Source of the DNA: Larix kaempferi
Taxonomy: Eukaryota > Streptophyta > Pinopsida > Pinales > Pinaceae
DNA length: 64,000 bases
Reading direction: 5' to 3'
Assembly: GCA_027924585.1 (NCBI GenBank)
Contig: BSBM01000877.1
Coordinates: forward strand, 4,527,501 to 4,591,500
Position numbers and translations under genes: made by a program
Part shown: in pieces, positions 45,182 through 53,200 of the stretch
Numbering within the stretch: position 1 is the stretch's first letter
How the letters are laid out: the number at the start of each line of letters is the position of its first letter
The notes under the pieces: model-generated
What the model was told of the DNA's origin: nothing
The model's database searches: none
Seen by the model: only the letters and a program-made list of their open reading frames with translations

Positions 45182-47380
45182 TTGGGAAACTCCCGGATGG
45201 CAACCTTTCCTGTTCCGGAAAACGACATGCTGATAACGGAATCCCAGCTTGAGGAAGCCGGGCTGTTGCAGCCGGATGCTTATTTCAAAAATCAACTACT
45301 GGAGCTGCGGTCATCTAAGCCCACCGGCCGACAGGTGGCGTCTCAAGGGATGGCAAATAAAAGACACCTGGACGCTGGAACGACACTTGGGGATGCCTCG
45401 GGGTCAGACCCATCTGTCGGCAACACTAGAGCTCGTCCGTGTCGGGGAGGTGGTGGAAATTTTGGGTCGTCTTCCCGCGCAAATGGAAGGCGCATGGGAA
45501 AATATTTTTGCAGGCCTGGGGAAGCATGGATGACGGTCGGCCGTGATATTGCCATCGAGGAGATAGTTGATTTCAACATGACAGTGCTCGTTGGAAAATT
45601 TTCCTACCACGCCATGAATCGGCGGAATGTCGTAAAATGGATAGAGGGGCTATGGAGACCCATTCTAAACTACACACCACAGGTTTTTGCAATGCCATGT
45701 GGGTGGTATGGTTTTAAATTTCGTGAGGAGGCTCACTGTACACGCATCTTGGAGGGCTTATGGCTCTATGGCTCGGGAAGCTTGATGCTTCAAAAATGGC
45801 AGACGGATTTTAGCCCGGAAACGGCCACTGTGCGGCTGCGACACCTTTGGGTCCTTCTGCCGGGCCTTCCTCTTGTCTTTTGGAACCGTGGGGACTTCGA
45901 GGCCATTGGCAACCGGCTTGGGAGATTCTTGCATGTGGAGGAGGCACACCTCAATGGCTTTGACAGAAGGATGGGGCGACTGTTGGTGGAAGTTGATATT
46001 TCCATTGGGCTTATTGATGTACTACATATCAATTGGAGAGGGCGCCAGCTAACACAGATTGTTGACTACTGGGGTATACCATTCCGCTGCTCAAATTGTA
46101 AAGCCGTGGGACACCTTTGGCGCCAATGCACGGCTCCGGCATCCTCTGGCCGTAACATGGATGGGGGGCCAATGTGGTCATCTGACGATAGCAGCGACAT
46201 CGAATTAGATGGTATGGGTGCCCTCGACGGCTTCTCCAACAGGGTGCTCAACCCGATTGCTCCAGACTCGTTAGTCATCCGTAAGTTGGAATTACAGGAC
46301 CCTATGTTTTATCAGTCATTAAATGATTTAGATATATCTTTTATAAATTCCTTAGATTTGAGCAATGGGAACAATGGCAATTATATGAGTCGTATCCATT
46401 ACATAGAATCAAAATCATCTGGGTCGGGTCAGACATCATATGAGACCTCTGAAAATGACGACCCGGAATCAGAGACCGAGCTTTTGATCAAATTAAACAA
46501 CCAGATCCCGGAGAACAACTTACCAAACACTCTGACTCCCGTTCCCACCAACTCTTCGGCCTCCCTGGGCAATAATGCCCTTATAGTCCCTACACGGGAT
46601 ATGGTGAAACCGTGTGAAGATTCGGGCAACTGTGCTGCAATAACCCCTGATGCCATTGTATTGGGGTTTTCGGCGTCCGGTGGTATGTTGTCGGAGTCGT
46701 TACCGGTAACGAAATGTGACAACGAGGATAACAATCTGCCTGTCGGGATGGGAGAGAATGAGGTGAAACCCTGTGAAGATTCGGGCAACTGTGCTGCAAT
46801 AATCCCTGATGCCTTAGTATTGGGGTTTTCGGCGCCCGGTGGTATGTTGTCGGAGTCGTTACCGGTAACGAAATGTGTCAATGAGGATAACAATCTGCCT
46901 GTCGGGATGGGGGGAAAACAACCACTCATACCATCATACTCAGACATGGTTAAAAAAACGGCCATACCTACATATTTCAAGAATCGTGTGGTGGACAATA
47001 AGGAGCTTTCTGTTGGTGCGGTGGGAGAAACTATTGTTTTGGAGACCCCAGTTCCAGATGGGGTAGAGGCAAATAATGAAACATCGACAATTGGTATGCG
47101 GGAATCCATAGATTTGAAGCCTCCTGTTGCTGAGGGGGGGGTATCAAAATTGGAACCCACAACCATGCCCGAAACTTCTGGAGACGCAATCATACTTAAA
47201 GGGGCACATAGGGGTGGACTAGCCCAGGAATTCTCACCTTTGAAAACAAGAAGTGCCAGAAAAAACAAAAAGGTCATGCTGGAGGGGATGGAGAATGACC
47301 TGAACACGTTGCACACCCCCAAAACTTCTGACTCCCGGGCTCTTAGAGGAATGAAAGCCCTTGCGAGGGTTAGAAAATGA
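45182..47380 (+). CDS. LINE ORF1, RNA-binding protein with DUF4283 and zinc knuckle
   Basis: 732 codons. Residues about 115-300 match the DUF4283-type domain found in plant L1 ORF1 (VGKFSYHAMNRRNVVKWIEG, WYGFKFREEAHCTRILEGLW, LWVLLPGLPLVFWNRG and GRFLHVEE). A CCHC knuckle, CSNCKAVGHLWRQC, follows at about residue 303-316. The C-terminal half is low-complexity and acidic, and includes two tandem 53-codon repeats starting near residues 475 and 528. The protein should bind the LINE RNA and form the transposition particle. The stop TGA overlaps the ORF2 start as ATGA. Another ATG six codons downstream could also start it. Confidence 0.93.
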   Translation: MGNSRMATFPVPENDMLITESQLEEAGLLQPDAYFKNQLLELRSSKPTGRQVASQGMANKRHLDAGTTLGDASGSDPSVGNTRARPCRGGGGNFGSSSRANGRRMGKYFCRPGEAWMTVGRDIAIEEIVDFNMTVLVGKFSYHAMNRRNVVKWIEGLWRPILNYTPQVFAMPCGWYGFKFREEAHCTRILEGLWLYGSGSLMLQKWQTDFSPETATVRLRHLWVLLPGLPLVFWNRGDFEAIGNRLGRFLHVEEAHLNGFDRRMGRLLVEVDISIGLIDVLHINWRGRQLTQIVDYWGIPFRCSNCKAVGHLWRQCTAPASSGRNMDGGPMWSSDDSSDIELDGMGALDGFSNRVLNPIAPDSLVIRKLELQDPMFYQSLNDLDISFINSLDLSNGNNGNYMSRIHYIESKSSGSGQTSYETSENDDPESETELLIKLNNQIPENNLPNTLTPVPTNSSASLGNNALIVPTRDMVKPCEDSGNCAAITPDAIVLGFSASGGMLSESLPVTKCDNEDNNLPVGMGENEVKPCEDSGNCAAIIPDALVLGFSAPGGMLSESLPVTKCVNEDNNLPVGMGGKQPLIPSYSDMVKKTAIPTYFKNRVVDNKELSVGAVGETIVLETPVPDGVEANNETSTIGMRESIDLKPPVAEGGVSKLEPTTMPETSGDAIILKGAHRGGLAQEFSPLKTRSARKNKKVMLEGMENDLNTLHTPKTSDSRALRGMKALARVRK
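46604..46921 (+). repeat. 159-bp in-frame tandem duplication within ORF1
   Basis: GTGAAACC-TGTGAAGATTCG begins at 46604 and again at 46763, exactly 159 bp (53 codons) later, and the two copies are nearly identical. Each encodes KPCEDSGNCAAI, GFSA-GGMLSESLPVTKC and NEDNNLPVGMG. Because the frame is kept, ORF1 is simply lengthened. Confidence 0.93.
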
Positions 47381-50300
47381 TCTTCCTCTCTTTAAATATT
47401 AGAGGGGTGGGGGGCCTACCCAAACAATTGGCCCTCAAACGTGTGCTTGAAATTGTCAAACCTGATGTGATTCTGCTACAGGAAACGATGGTTAGTGGTG
47501 AAAAAGCCCGTATTTTCTTGAACAAAGTAAAGCCGGGTTGGATGTGTTGCTCAGTGGACGCAGCAGGACTCTCTGGTGGTCTTTTAGCGGCTTGGAATCC
47601 ACTTGTTTTGAAGCTAATTCCTTCACAAGTCTCTCTAGGCATTCTGCTATCTGGGAACATAAGGGGGTTCGAGAAAAACATAAACATTATAAACTTTTAT
47701 GGCCCGTATTGTGACAGGGAGACCTTCTGGAACCTGGCTAGAACGGAAAACTTATTAAACCTTGAAAATTTGATAATTGCTGGTGATTTAAATTTTACCT
47801 GGGCCGACGGGGAGATATGGGGGGGTTTGGCAAGGAGGGACCCTCTGGGACCTTTTTTCACAAATCTTTTCAAGGATTTTTCTTTGGTTGATGTGGCTCC
47901 TAGGCCGCTGGCACCAACATGGACTAATGGTAGAACAGGGGACCAGCTGATCCAGAAGCGTATAGACCGATTTCTAATATCGGATTCGTTACTATCAAGC
48001 CTTCAAAATTATAGATCTTGGATGCATCAAATAAAAATCAGTGATCATCTCCCTATTGTTCTACAAATTGATGATGACCCCTGGCACAAAGCCTTCCCTT
48101 TCAAATTTAATTCTACATGGCTTTCTGAGGAAGAGTACTGTTCGGGTGTGAGAAATTTGTGGATGAAAACAGATGTATCAGGGGAAAGATCGGCCATGGA
48201 TAAGATGGCGGTAAAACTCAAGGTTTTAAAAGATTTCACAATAAAGTGGGAAAAGAACAAAAAAGCTATGATGGGAAAGGAACTATCACAGATTGAACAA
48301 GAAGTGGAATACTTGATGAACCGTGGAGTTGATTTTGAACTAAATAAAAGTGAGCTCACCAAACTCTCTACTTTGGAAAATCAGAAAATGAAAATTCTTC
48401 TGATGCAAGAAGAAGCTTGGCGATTAAAAAGCAGAGCAACCTGGCTCAAGGCGGGGGACCTGAATACAAAATTTTTTCATCAGTTCGCCGACTCCCGTCG
48501 AATGCAAAACTCAATCTGGGATTTGAATGACCATATGGGGCGGAGGATCTGGGGGGAGGAGAACCTGATGAATGAAGCTACTTTTCATTTCCAGGAGTAT
48601 TACCGTGATCCAAAAACTACTAATCTGGCTGAACAATTCAAACTTATCAAGGAATACCCCCGTATGTTCAATGAGGAAGAGGGTGATAATATGTACCTGG
48701 AGGTCACCCTGGAAGAAGTGGAGAAAACTTTGAGGAGGATTGCAAAAGACAAATCTCCGGGTCCGGATGGATGGACGGTGGAGATTTTCATTCACAATTT
48801 TGATATCATGGGCGAGGATCTTCGAATGGTAGTGGAAGAATCCAGGAAGCTTGGCATGGTCTCGGGTGCTATAAACTCTACTTATTTGGCTCTCATACCT
48901 AAGACTTCCCATCCGAACAGTTATGATGACTTCAGACCAATTGCGCTATGCAATCTGGTATATAAGATTATTGCTAAAATTATTGCTGAAAGAATAAAAC
49001 CGGTGTTATCTCGGCACATATCTAAGGAACAGTATGGCTTCCTCTCCGGGAGACAGATCCATGACGCCGTGGGGGTGACACAGGAAATTTTCCACACTAT
49101 CAAACAGAGACGGAGGGAGGCACTTGTTTTACAACTGGACCTGGTGAAAGCATATGATAAGGTGGACTGGAATTTCCTGAGACTTATTCTTATCCAGATT
49201 GGCCTTCCATGGCAGGTTATGAAATGGATTATGGCATGTATTAACTCTGTCAACTATGCAATCCTAATCAATGGCATTCCCACTGAATATTTCAAGGCAT
49301 CTCGGGGACTCCGACAAGGATGTCCACTTTCTCCTCTACTGTTCCTCCTGGTCATTGAGGGGCTAAGTCTGTCCATCATTAAAGCTCGCATGGAAGATAG
49401 GATTGTTGGCATTAAAGTAACCAGGGATATATCTGTCACACACTCCTTATTTGTGGACGACGTCTTGCTATTTGGCATGGGAATTCTGGCCGAATGGGTG
49501 ACATATAAACAGATTCTTGATTTGTTCTACAGGGTAACAGGCATGGTCATCAGCTATATAAAATCTTTCTTCCTGAAACACTCTCTGGCTGAGGACGTTC
49601 AGCGGTCGATTGGCAATTTCCTGCCACTTAACTTCAAAGATATCGAGGCTGGTACTAAATATTTGGGTTTTTTCATCAAACCTACAAATTATTTGATCAA
49701 TGATTGGTCCTGGCTCATTAAAAGATTTGAATTGAGGCTTGGACACTGGAGCTATCGGCATCTTTCTTTGGGTGGCAGGCTTACCCTGGTTAAAGCTGTT
49801 CTGCAGAATTTAGGCGTTTATTGGTTCTCCCTATGCAAAATCCCTCGAACCATTCTGAATCTGATAAGAAGAAAGATTTTTAGTTTCCTTTGGTCGGGTG
49901 GAGGAAACCTGGAAAAATTACATCTTATAAAATGGAAGGCATTGGCACGTCCCTGGCATCTGGGTGGCTGGAATATAAAGGATATTGAAATGTTTGTTAT
50001 GGCCCTCCATGCAAAAAGCCTCTGGCGTGTTCTCTTTGATCAATCGACCTGGGGAAGGGTTATTCGTGCTAAGTATCTGCGTAATGTTCCGGTCTCAAGA
50101 TGGTTTCGATGCAATCGCCCTTCAACAGTGGGCGTCTCAAACATATGGAACGGGTTGCTGGGTGCTTACAGTGTGATTATGCACTGGATTGCGTGTTTGC
50201 CTGGCAATGGGCGTGATATAAAACTGGGTCTTGACCCTTTCATAGGGGGGCCATTGAGACACTCTCTCTCGACGGAACTGCGAACTTTCCTTTTCACTAA

Positions 50301-51522
50301 TGGTTATCACTCCTTAGATCATGCTGCTGGTTGGAGTGTTGACGGTCACCCTCGTTGGATATCGGCTACCCAGCTGGGGCTTGTGGGTTCTTTGAGGCTC
50401 GAATGGGAGGATTATATTAAGTCGATGTATCAATCTAATCTGCGGCTCTCTGATGGCGCAGACAGGCTTGTTTGGTCATGGGATGTGGCTGGTGGCAGGG
50501 TCTCTGCGGCAATGGCTTATGATGCTTTATTTGCTGAATCACAGATCCAGGTAAGCTGGTGGGATAAATCTATTTGGAAATTTGCCTTGCCTCTCAAGAT
50601 TAAATGCTTCATTTGGCTTGCGCTCCATAACCGGATACTTACTTGGGATAACCTTTGCCGGCGAGGTTTTTGTGGCCCGGGTTGGTGTATCTTATGCTGC
50701 TCTGAGGGGGAGACGGTTGATCATCTTTTCTCCTCTTGTCCTTTTATAAAAGAACTCTGGTCTTTTATTGCGAACTTGTCTGGCATTTCATTTTTTTGGA
50801 ACTTTTGCTCCCTCAGCGACTGTCTTGCCGTTTGGGCCCAGCATGATTGTGGTTTTAGGGAGCTTCCCTATTTTATGATATGGGAGGTATGGAAGGCTCG
50901 GAACCTTTATATTTTTGAGGATCATGCCCCTTTCTTAGCAGGGATTGGCTTTAAAACAATTGTTGCTCATCAAGAATTTCTCTCAATCCATGGCCGGGCC
51001 CGGGTTCACGATAATCTGGACAGACATCGTCGTTCTGCCCCTCCGGTTCTGACATACCCGTGTGGTTTCTTTGACGGTGCTGCTGTACGTGGTGGTGGAA
51101 GGGGAGGTGTTGGGGCTGTTATACACCTTACTAATTCTATCTCCATTCACCTTTGGCTTAATCTGGGCTGTGGATCCAACACCAGAAGCGAACTATGTGC
51201 TCTTTGGTTACTACTCTTCTGGGCCCGTCGACGGAATATTTCTCAACTTATGGTTTTTGGCGACTCCCTCTCCATCATCTCCTGGGTGAATGGCAAATCC
51301 TCCTTAAATATTTTGCTTCTCAAACACTGGATGGATGCGGTTCAGTTATTATTGAAGGATTTTCTTCACTTTCACCTCGACCATGTGTACCGGGAGGCTA
51401 ACGAGGTGGCGGACTTGCTCTCTAAAAAGGCACTTTCCTCGGCCCTTGGGGTCATTATGTGGCAGGATTGGCGGGATGACTCTTTATTTGCTCAGGGCTC
51501 TCACCACCTTCTTTGGTCTTGA
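47377..51522 (+). CDS. LINE ORF2: endonuclease, reverse transcriptase, RNase H
   Basis: 1381 codons, open throughout. Residues 1-230: APE-type endonuclease with SLNIRG, LLQET, IIAGDLNF, PTWTNGR, KRIDRFL and SDHLPI, which cover the usual N, E, D, N, D and H residues. Residues about 455-760: LINE RT with DKSPGPDGW, FRPIALCN, LDLVKAYDKVDW, RGLRQGCPLSPLLF and the catalytic box FVDD near 691 (commonly FADD). Residues about 1065-1130: zf-RVT region (IKCFIWLALHNRILT, CILCCSEGETVDHLF). Residues about 1230-1350: RNase H with FFDGAA, SELCAL, VFGDSLSII and YREANEVADLLS. It nicks target DNA and copies the LINE RNA at the nick. The ATG overlaps the ORF1 stop (ATGA), suggesting coupled re-initiation. Confidence 0.96.
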   Translation: MIFLSLNIRGVGGLPKQLALKRVLEIVKPDVILLQETMVSGEKARIFLNKVKPGWMCCSVDAAGLSGGLLAAWNPLVLKLIPSQVSLGILLSGNIRGFEKNINIINFYGPYCDRETFWNLARTENLLNLENLIIAGDLNFTWADGEIWGGLARRDPLGPFFTNLFKDFSLVDVAPRPLAPTWTNGRTGDQLIQKRIDRFLISDSLLSSLQNYRSWMHQIKISDHLPIVLQIDDDPWHKAFPFKFNSTWLSEEEYCSGVRNLWMKTDVSGERSAMDKMAVKLKVLKDFTIKWEKNKKAMMGKELSQIEQEVEYLMNRGVDFELNKSELTKLSTLENQKMKILLMQEEAWRLKSRATWLKAGDLNTKFFHQFADSRRMQNSIWDLNDHMGRRIWGEENLMNEATFHFQEYYRDPKTTNLAEQFKLIKEYPRMFNEEEGDNMYLEVTLEEVEKTLRRIAKDKSPGPDGWTVEIFIHNFDIMGEDLRMVVEESRKLGMVSGAINSTYLALIPKTSHPNSYDDFRPIALCNLVYKIIAKIIAERIKPVLSRHISKEQYGFLSGRQIHDAVGVTQEIFHTIKQRRREALVLQLDLVKAYDKVDWNFLRLILIQIGLPWQVMKWIMACINSVNYAILINGIPTEYFKASRGLRQGCPLSPLLFLLVIEGLSLSIIKARMEDRIVGIKVTRDISVTHSLFVDDVLLFGMGILAEWVTYKQILDLFYRVTGMVISYIKSFFLKHSLAEDVQRSIGNFLPLNFKDIEAGTKYLGFFIKPTNYLINDWSWLIKRFELRLGHWSYRHLSLGGRLTLVKAVLQNLGVYWFSLCKIPRTILNLIRRKIFSFLWSGGGNLEKLHLIKWKALARPWHLGGWNIKDIEMFVMALHAKSLWRVLFDQSTWGRVIRAKYLRNVPVSRWFRCNRPSTVGVSNIWNGLLGAYSVIMHWIACLPGNGRDIKLGLDPFIGGPLRHSLSTELRTFLFTNGYHSLDHAAGWSVDGHPRWISATQLGLVGSLRLEWEDYIKSMYQSNLRLSDGADRLVWSWDVAGGRVSAAMAYDALFAESQIQVSWWDKSIWKFALPLKIKCFIWLALHNRILTWDNLCRRGFCGPGWCILCCSEGETVDHLFSSCPFIKELWSFIANLSGISFFWNFCSLSDCLAVWAQHDCGFRELPYFMIWEVWKARNLYIFEDHAPFLAGIGFKTIVAHQEFLSIHGRARVHDNLDRHRRSAPPVLTYPCGFFDGAAVRGGGRGGVGAVIHLTNSISIHLWLNLGCGSNTRSELCALWLLLFWARRRNISQLMVFGDSLSIISWVNGKSSLNILLLKHWMDAVQLLLKDFLHFHLDHVYREANEVADLLSKKALSSALGVIMWQDWRDDSLFAQGSHHLLWS

Positions 51523-52035
51523 TTTTCTTAGCTCTTTACTTTATGTTGTTATTTGATGCTGCTGCTTTGTTTTCCTTTTTTGGGATGTTATACTTATGTT
51601 CCTTGTTAGTTTCTATGTGCAGATATCACATAGGGGCTGCCTCCAACTCCTTGTTGGACCTTTTGTATACTCCTATGTGCGGCTATATAGTTTGCTTTTA
51701 TGTTCATATTTAGTTCCTTAGCATACTGGACATTTTTCTTTTGATGACAGCTTTGGCTGTTGGTTACTTTTGAGCACTTGGTTTTCTGCTGGGACTCTTG
51801 GCTGGCACTTGGGGGATGTTGAACCTGTTTCTCCTACGGGAGGGGTTCACGTTTTTATGTATGAACATTTGGTACTTTTTATGGTCTTTTCTATGTGGCA
51901 GTTTGGCACTGTGGCCGGATGTTTTATTCAGACACTTGTACTGCTCGGCAGTGATGAGATGTATGGTTCTTTCTGACAGTTGGCAACATTTACTATTTCG
52001 TATATTAATAGTAAGTTATATTTTTCAGTGAAAAA
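51523..52035 (+). other. LINE 3' untranslated region
   Basis: About 510 bp, T-rich, without a supported ORF, ending in a short A run. No AATAAA just before the A run is evident. Confidence 0.8.
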
Positions 52036-52052
52036 AGAGACATAATAAAATT
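52036..52052 (+). repeat. LINE target-site duplication, right copy
   Basis: AGAGACATAATAAAATT, identical to 44519-44535. Confidence 0.93.
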
Positions 52053-52250
52053 ATGGTTTCATAATTAATTCTAGCATATCATCAACATGTACGATTCACC
52101 TAAATACATGTTAATCAATGACAAAATACTAAGCATGGACTTTCACATAAAGTGATGCAAGATTGATTTCTTCATCTCACTCTTAAAATAATGGGATGCC
52201 ACTAACATATGCTATTGAATTTATCAACTCTTAATTATTATGTCCCCGAC
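52053..52250. repeat. Copy of the dispersed AT-rich repeat family
   Basis: ATGGTTTCATAATTAA, then ATATCATCAACATGTA, ACTTTCACATAAAG and TTGAATTTATCAACTCTTAATTATT. Similar blocks in the same order occur at 56000-56280, and the first block occurs at 26950-27120. This is the core of the MITE-like element. Confidence 0.65.
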
Positions 52251-52404
52251 ATATAGTATTGAGTCGGGTGGTATTAGTTGGGGTGGCAAAAATCGCGGAT
52301 ATGAAATTGCAAAGTTTTTGTTAAAGTTTATATTTATTTGTATTTTTCGATTTTTTTAAAATTCATTTTACGTGGTTGTGGTTTCATCCGTACGCAGTGA
52401 CGTT

Positions 52405-52429
52405 GGCCTGGGGCTGTGTGCCCCAGGCC
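52405..52429. other. Perfect GC-rich hairpin
   Basis: GGCCTGGGGC at 52405-52414 and GCCCCAGGCC at 52420-52429 form a perfect 10-bp stem around the loop TGTGT. It stands out in AT-rich DNA. No T run follows, so it does not look like a bacterial terminator. The role is unknown. Confidence 0.85.
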
Positions 52430-53045
52430 CCGGCGACAGGGTGACGTTTGCCGGTTTAAATGAGGTTTAAATGGTCTCGGGACTGAAGACTCCTGTGCAA
52501 TTTATTCACCAGTCTTGTCCATTTATCGTGCCTTTCGTCGAGCTCTGTTGTGCGCCCGCTGGCGTCGGGTTGAGGTGTTGCAGGGGTTTAAACGTGTCGC
52601 CTGCACCATTAATTCCACGCATTATTTTTGAAAACCACAACATGGAAAAGGCATTTGTCTCGATTTGCAGCTAATTGTTTTTACAGTCACTATGGTAACT
52701 ATGAAAGTTATAGCGCATTAAAATTTTTGGTAGTGGAGTCCCTAATGGCATCCACCGTGGACGGTCATCACGTGGTTTTCCTCGATAGTGATGTTAACCC
52801 TAGCTTCCATCGAACTTACTTCGACGAGGCCATAACTCCGGCATTCATTTTGCAGTGGTGGAGTGATGGAGAGGCCGACCGGCCTGCAAGTGTTTAGGGT
52901 TTGATAACAGGTTTTTTTTAAGGTGCTTCCCTGGTTTTGATACCATGACCTGAGGCTATGTAACCTGCCTTTCAGTTTTTCAGAAGCCGAGCTACTGTTT
53001 GTTGCGTTGTCTAGCGTTTGAATGTTTTCCGTGTTTACGATAACT

Positions 53046-53200
53046 ATGAGGTTGCTCAGACCAGTGGCGAGAAATCTTCTTTCAAAAGGTAACTTAACAA
53101 TTAGGTCGAAAATATTTATTTCTAAGTGTTTTTAGCATTGTAATCTCTGATTTAATCACATTGTTGTTGAACTGCAGGTGATTTGCCGGTTGAGTGTTAA
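53046..53200 (+). CDS. Weak candidate: two-exon micro-ORF of 21 codons
   Basis: An ATG at 53046 opens a 43-base exon ending CAAAAG before GTAACT. A stretch of 89 bases ends in TTGAACTGCAG, a good plant acceptor, and joining would give a short Arg/Leu-rich peptide (start MRLLRPVARNLLSK) ending at TAA 53200. The N-terminus looks like the beginning of a mitochondrial targeting peptide. The reading is too short to be confident and could be chance. Confidence 0.15.

Larger units (their letters stand above)
44536..52035 (+). mobile_element. Full-length L1-type LINE with two intact ORFs
   Basis: The element is 7500 bp between perfect 17-bp target duplications. It has a 5' untranslated region of about 645 bp, ORF1 (732 codons), ORF2 (1381 codons), a 3' untranslated region of about 510 bp and a very short A tail (six A, 52031-52036, the last shared with the duplication). 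Both ORFs lack stops and frameshifts, and most catalytic residues are recognisable. It is more GC-rich than its flanks. This is the only element in the window that could still be autonomous. Confidence 0.95.
44498..52268. mobile_element. Small terminal-inverted-repeat element (about 254 bp), split by the LINE
   Basis: The left end 44498-44535 (CCCGACTGAATACTATAT onward) matches the reverse complement of the right end 52231-52268 (ATATAGTATTGAGTCGGG at the tip) over about 35 bases, with GACATAATAA shared further in. Removing the LINE and one copy of its target duplication leaves about 254 bp. The size and AT-rich core fit a MITE-like DNA element. No target duplication of the MITE itself can be recognised, so the superfamily is open. 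No coding. Confidence 0.6.

Noticed and set aside
45343-47322. Antisense frames within the LINE, including one of 297 codons
   Set aside because: They are shadows of ORF1, the longest being helped by the 159-bp duplication. No domain.
52628-52897. 89-codon plus frame as a host gene
   Set aside because: No recognisable domain, and it is short and isolated. Kept only as part of the unresolved 52.3-55.9 kb stretch.
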